Shown: positions 60,785 to 64,000 of the stretch, piece by piece
How the letters are laid out: each line of letters starts with the position of its first letter
Position numbering within the stretch: the stretch's first letter is position 1
The notes under the pieces: generated by a model
What the model saw: only the letters and a program-made list of their open reading frames with translations
What the model was told of the DNA's origin: nothing
The model's database searches: none
Made by a program: the position numbers and the translations under genes
From: Rhytidiadelphus loreus
Lineage: Eukaryota; Streptophyta; Bryopsida; Hypnales; Hylocomiaceae
Direction: 5' to 3'
Assembly (NCBI GenBank): GCA_947034895.1
Contig: OX344762.1
Coordinates: 24,036,760 to 24,100,759 of the forward strand
Length of the DNA stretch: 64,000 nt

Positions 60785-60793
60785 TTAGGGTTT
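60785..60793. promoter_or_regulatory. Telo box TTAGGGTTT, PI4K-alpha promoter
   Basis: A second exact telo box lies about 320 bp upstream of the start codon. Repetition within one promoter region strengthens the case that these words are functional. Confidence 0.5.
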
Positions 60794-61407
60794 CTCACGA
60801 AAACACGGCAAGGGCCCGCCAAAAGAGAAACCCGGAGCGGTGGACGACGCAGTTATCGGAATTGCGAAGAAGTTGCAGCGACTGCAGAATGCAGGTGGAA
60901 AGTTTGTGAGTGGAAAGAGCTTTGAGCGCCGTGCTGGCTGGGTATCAGTTACCGGCACTACTCCAGCCATCAGCTCCGTCACTGCCGAGTCTCGGGAATA
61001 TGAAAATCTTTCTGAGTGCGATCTTCAGGAATCCTCAAGAAATAAGTCACGCTTTCGGAATGCGATTAACCGAAATCAGGTCGTAATCGCTCGCAAGAGC
61101 AAGCCCGCGAACCAAGAAGGGGGAAGTAGCACAAAGGGGGAGACGAACCGGGAAAGAAGACCATGTGCTCACCATGCGCGGGCGGGTGCCAAGGAGATGA
61201 CGTGAATCTCCATTATTTTCTTCCTTCCCCGTAAACAACGATCAGCTCTTATGTATCGCTCACCTTCGAAAATTCTGCCATTCAATCATTTCGCCAGACG
61301 CCATGAATCCATTTCAACAACAATCATACCCCAAGACACCAAGTGAAAGCCGCGCAACGCGCTTTCGAAATCCAGCAATGAGCTCTTCGGATTCAATGGG
61401 AGCGATC

Positions 61408-61415
61408 TAGGGTTT
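61408..61415. promoter_or_regulatory. Telo-box-like TAGGGTTT, distal PI4K-alpha region
   Basis: A third, slightly shortened telo-box word (CTAGGGTTTC context) lies about 945 bp upstream of the start codon. It could belong to this promoter or to a divergent transcript. Confidence 0.35.
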
Positions 61416-61783
61416 CACAATTCCTCGCTACTGCTCCAATTTCCGCGTGCCGTGGCTCAATCAACTCTTTACGGCAGCGTGCAATTCTTCTCGGCAGCAG
61501 CGTGCGTACGCGCACTAGAATCGCAAGCAATTGTGCAGCGCTAAAAGGACGACAGGGTCCAGCACTAAGCGAACGGAGCTCGAAAGCTCCGGGCAGTGGT
61601 GAAACGTGGAAACTCAAAAAGGAAACAAAGGTCCTAAATTCAAGTGTCTTCTCTCTTCAGAATATTTTAGCCCCGGGTATCCATCCGTGGGGATCATGGT
61701 ATCAACCGGGAATCAATAAATTAGTACGGAGTATAAAAAATCTTAGTGCCAAATAAAAACTTCTCTGACTTCATTAAGGTACC

Positions 61784-63510
61784 TAGTACACCTAAAATTG
61801 ACCAAACAAGCAATTCAATATGGTTCCCATTATTACATTGAAAAAGTTTTTGTCGGGTCTTAGTGGTAGTCAAAAAGGAGTTAAAATTTCTCTTAAATGT
61901 ATTTTTTAAATTTCATGTGAATAAACTATGATTTTTCAAAGGGTTGTAAATAGGTGTCATGACCCTCATCACAACCTTTGATGAATGAATGCATTGATAG
62001 ATGAAAGATTTATGATAATTGTGTCATGACTTTCATATCATGACCTTTTATGAATGAATGCATTGATGGATGAAGTAATCCGTGATAAGTTGTGCCCTAG
62101 TCAATAACCAAAGATTGCTTGGAGATAAATATCTCTCCATTGTATAAGATGGAGCTTGGAGGTGAGGAAGCACTCTTTGGAGATGGTCTCTCTATATGGT
62201 CAGGTGGTTTGAGCTCCTTGTAAAGCATTCTTTCTGTAATAATAGGTATTTCCAAAACCAACCCTAAACTCTCATAAATAGTGGGAGTACATTTCAGACA
62301 AGATAGTTTGTATAGCAATTTGGTTCTAGAAAGGGATTAGAATTAGGCGTTATTACAGCCTTTACCTACCCATGATTGAGTAATCAAAATCATCTACTCT
62401 TTATCATATATTTCTTCATTCTTTATTTGTGATTTTTTTTTATCCTTCAAAAATGAAAGCCCATACGTCTTCTACATGTTTTAAGAAAATTCAGATTTTT
62501 TGGTGAAAATTTCAAATTATCGTGAATTTTTGAAGAAAAAGGGAAGAAATTTGTATAAAATACAAATCATGTTTAAAAATTCTAAAAACTTCAGAAAAGA
62601 AGTGCATTGTAGTATAGAATATTATGCTAGTATAAATAAATAAAATTGTATCATTCTATATTTAGAAACATACATAGTCGCTAATCTTTAACTTCAAACT
62701 TCAATCAAATGTTCATTTTTAGAAATTTTTAGTTATTCTTTTAGAAAATTTTCAAAATTCTCTAGTAGTGTACAAACAACTTCCAGAACTTCATTTCGTT
62801 GATCTTGCTCAAAAACAAAAGAAAATATTGTGAATGCCCAAAGTTGGAAACAAAAAAATGGATGAAAATCATGCATTCTTCAAAATGCAAACTGAAAAGC
62901 TTGTTTGACCATCCATTGGATACTTTTAGTCCTCAACATCTTCCTAAGGTCAAGTCTTTAAAAATCAACACATAATCAAGATCTCCAAAATTGTGAACAT
63001 GTACTATAAAATGAACCTTAGTAGAATGATTTAATGATTTTTTTAAAATCAAAATTGTAAAATATGATCCATAGATCATACCACTACACTTATTAATGAT
63101 TTCAATATAATTTGAAACCAAAAATTGATCACATATTGAATATGTGTAATTTTCACAAGATCTATTTTCTTTTCAAGTTCAATATATTAAGTTTAAACTA
63201 TAGTGGTTGTCAGTTTAGATTTTTATTTTATTTATTTGATCAAGTCATTTTTTATCCATCGCTCATTTTTAAACTAGAAAAAACTTCTTGAGGTCAAATA
63301 TACCTATTTCCATTCATTTGAATTATAGAATTTTTGAGAAGAAAATTTCTAAAAATTTAAGTATATCATATATTTAATGCAAGAGAACTAATACAAGAAT
63401 TAACAAAGGTGTTGATGGATGAAAAAACAAAGGTTGTGTGTGCTTGAGAGATGTTTGTACTCATATATTGTTCGATCAATATTTGAATGTTTGGTCTTTA
63501 AGGTCTTGAC
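61784..63510. repeat. AT-rich repeat block related to 34153-36840
   Basis: This block carries direct-orientation relatives of segments on the left side of the gene island: CAATATGGTTCCCATTATTA near 61814, ATAGTGGGAGTACATTT near 62278, GTGTTGATGGATGA near 63410. The order of segments differs between the two blocks. A near-tandem pair TGAATGAATGCATTGATxGATGAA occurs at about 61980 and 62050. No coding region is supported. Confidence 0.5.
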
Positions 63511-64000
63511 AAGTTAAACCAAATACAAAACATCAATATTTAGAAAACACAATTGAATTTGACCAAGGCACGTCTACACTTTCGATGTACAATAACTAAA
63601 ATTCATGAGCTAGATGTACATGAATGAATCTTTTTGAAACTACTATGTGAAAAATCAATCATACCTAATTTCCTACACTCTCTAAAATTAATCTTTATGC
63701 TTTTTACTTTAGTTTTCATAGTTAAAAATCCTTATCTCCTAATACCCAACCATACATCTAGAGAATAGCTATTGTTTCCAAAAAGCAAACTCATCCAATT
63801 AATATTTATTGAGGAAGCTTCAAAGAAGATTGTATAATCTATGTATGAAAAATAGGAAAAAATTAATGCCCAATTTAAATCACTACAGTAATGTAGATAT
63901 TTGAATTGCAGGAATTTCTATTTTTTATTATAATTTTTAGAATTCATCATACTATCTTTAGTTCAAGTTTTGGGGTTAAAGGGAATAAAGTCCCTCAAGC
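63511..64000. other. AT-rich end of window, nothing recognised
   Basis: No gene, RNA or bounded element could be supported in the last 490 bases. Confidence 0.4.

Larger units (their letters stand above)
60464..61783 (-). promoter_or_regulatory. PI4K-alpha leader and promoter region
   Basis: This 1.3-kb region has higher GC than the repeats beyond 61.8 kb and holds three telo-box-type words. An open stretch at 60840-61205 (plus) lacks an ATG and known motifs. No second gene is supported, although a divergent transcript from this region is possible. Confidence 0.5.

Noticed and set aside
60840..61205. 121-codon open stretch on the plus strand upstream of PI4K-alpha
   Set aside because: It begins without an ATG, has no known motif and lies in the leader/promoter region; a divergent transcript is possible but unsupported.

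Overview
This is a stretch of a plant nuclear genome: four confidently recognised protein-coding genes lie in long AT-rich, repeat-laden DNA. The organism is a land plant. PI4K-alpha1, the MBR-type RING-H2 ligase and the poly(A) polymerase are all in their plant forms, gene leaders carry telo-box motifs (AAACCCTAA), and the repeats are Ty1/copia, CACTA and pogo types. Short introns beside intronless, GC-rich housekeeping genes would fit a moss or another early-diverging lineage, but I cannot settle the species from sequence alone.

Layout. 1-22 kb is transposon territory: a long hairpin, a TTAA-bounded element with CCCCTAAAGGACCA termini, a decayed pogo-type transposase interrupted by a fold-back CACTA MITE, a 2 kb tract studded with CAATTTG words, a 1.97 kb non-autonomous CACTA element, and a nest in which a second TTAA-bounded element was split by a copia retrotransposon that was itself hit by two fold-back MITEs. 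22.8-25.6 kb holds an intronless poly(A) polymerase gene (minus strand) with its leader and 3' region. 25.8-30.9 kb is AT-rich, with a three-unit 292-bp tandem repeat whose units show one filled and one empty MITE site. 30.9-34.15 kb is a non-repetitive, higher-GC island with fragments of possible exons but no gene I can name. 34.15-36.9 kb is AT-rich repeat again.

37-61.7 kb is the gene island: an MBR-like RING-H2 E3 ligase (plus strand, five coding exons, 904 aa), the shared RNA polymerase subunit RPB8 (plus strand, intronless, 146 aa) followed by a decayed tandem copy of its own 3' end, and a complete 26-exon PI4K-alpha1 gene (minus strand, modelled 2057 aa) convergent with RPB8. 61.8-64 kb returns to AT-rich repeats related to those at 35-36.8 kb, so related repeat blocks border the island on both sides.

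The four genes do not form one pathway. They are separate eukaryotic functions: mRNA 3'-end formation, ubiquitin transfer, transcription, and plasma-membrane phosphoinositide synthesis. Exon models were built by hand from splice sites and reading-frame continuity. Both multi-exon models keep frame through every junction, which is the main support for them.
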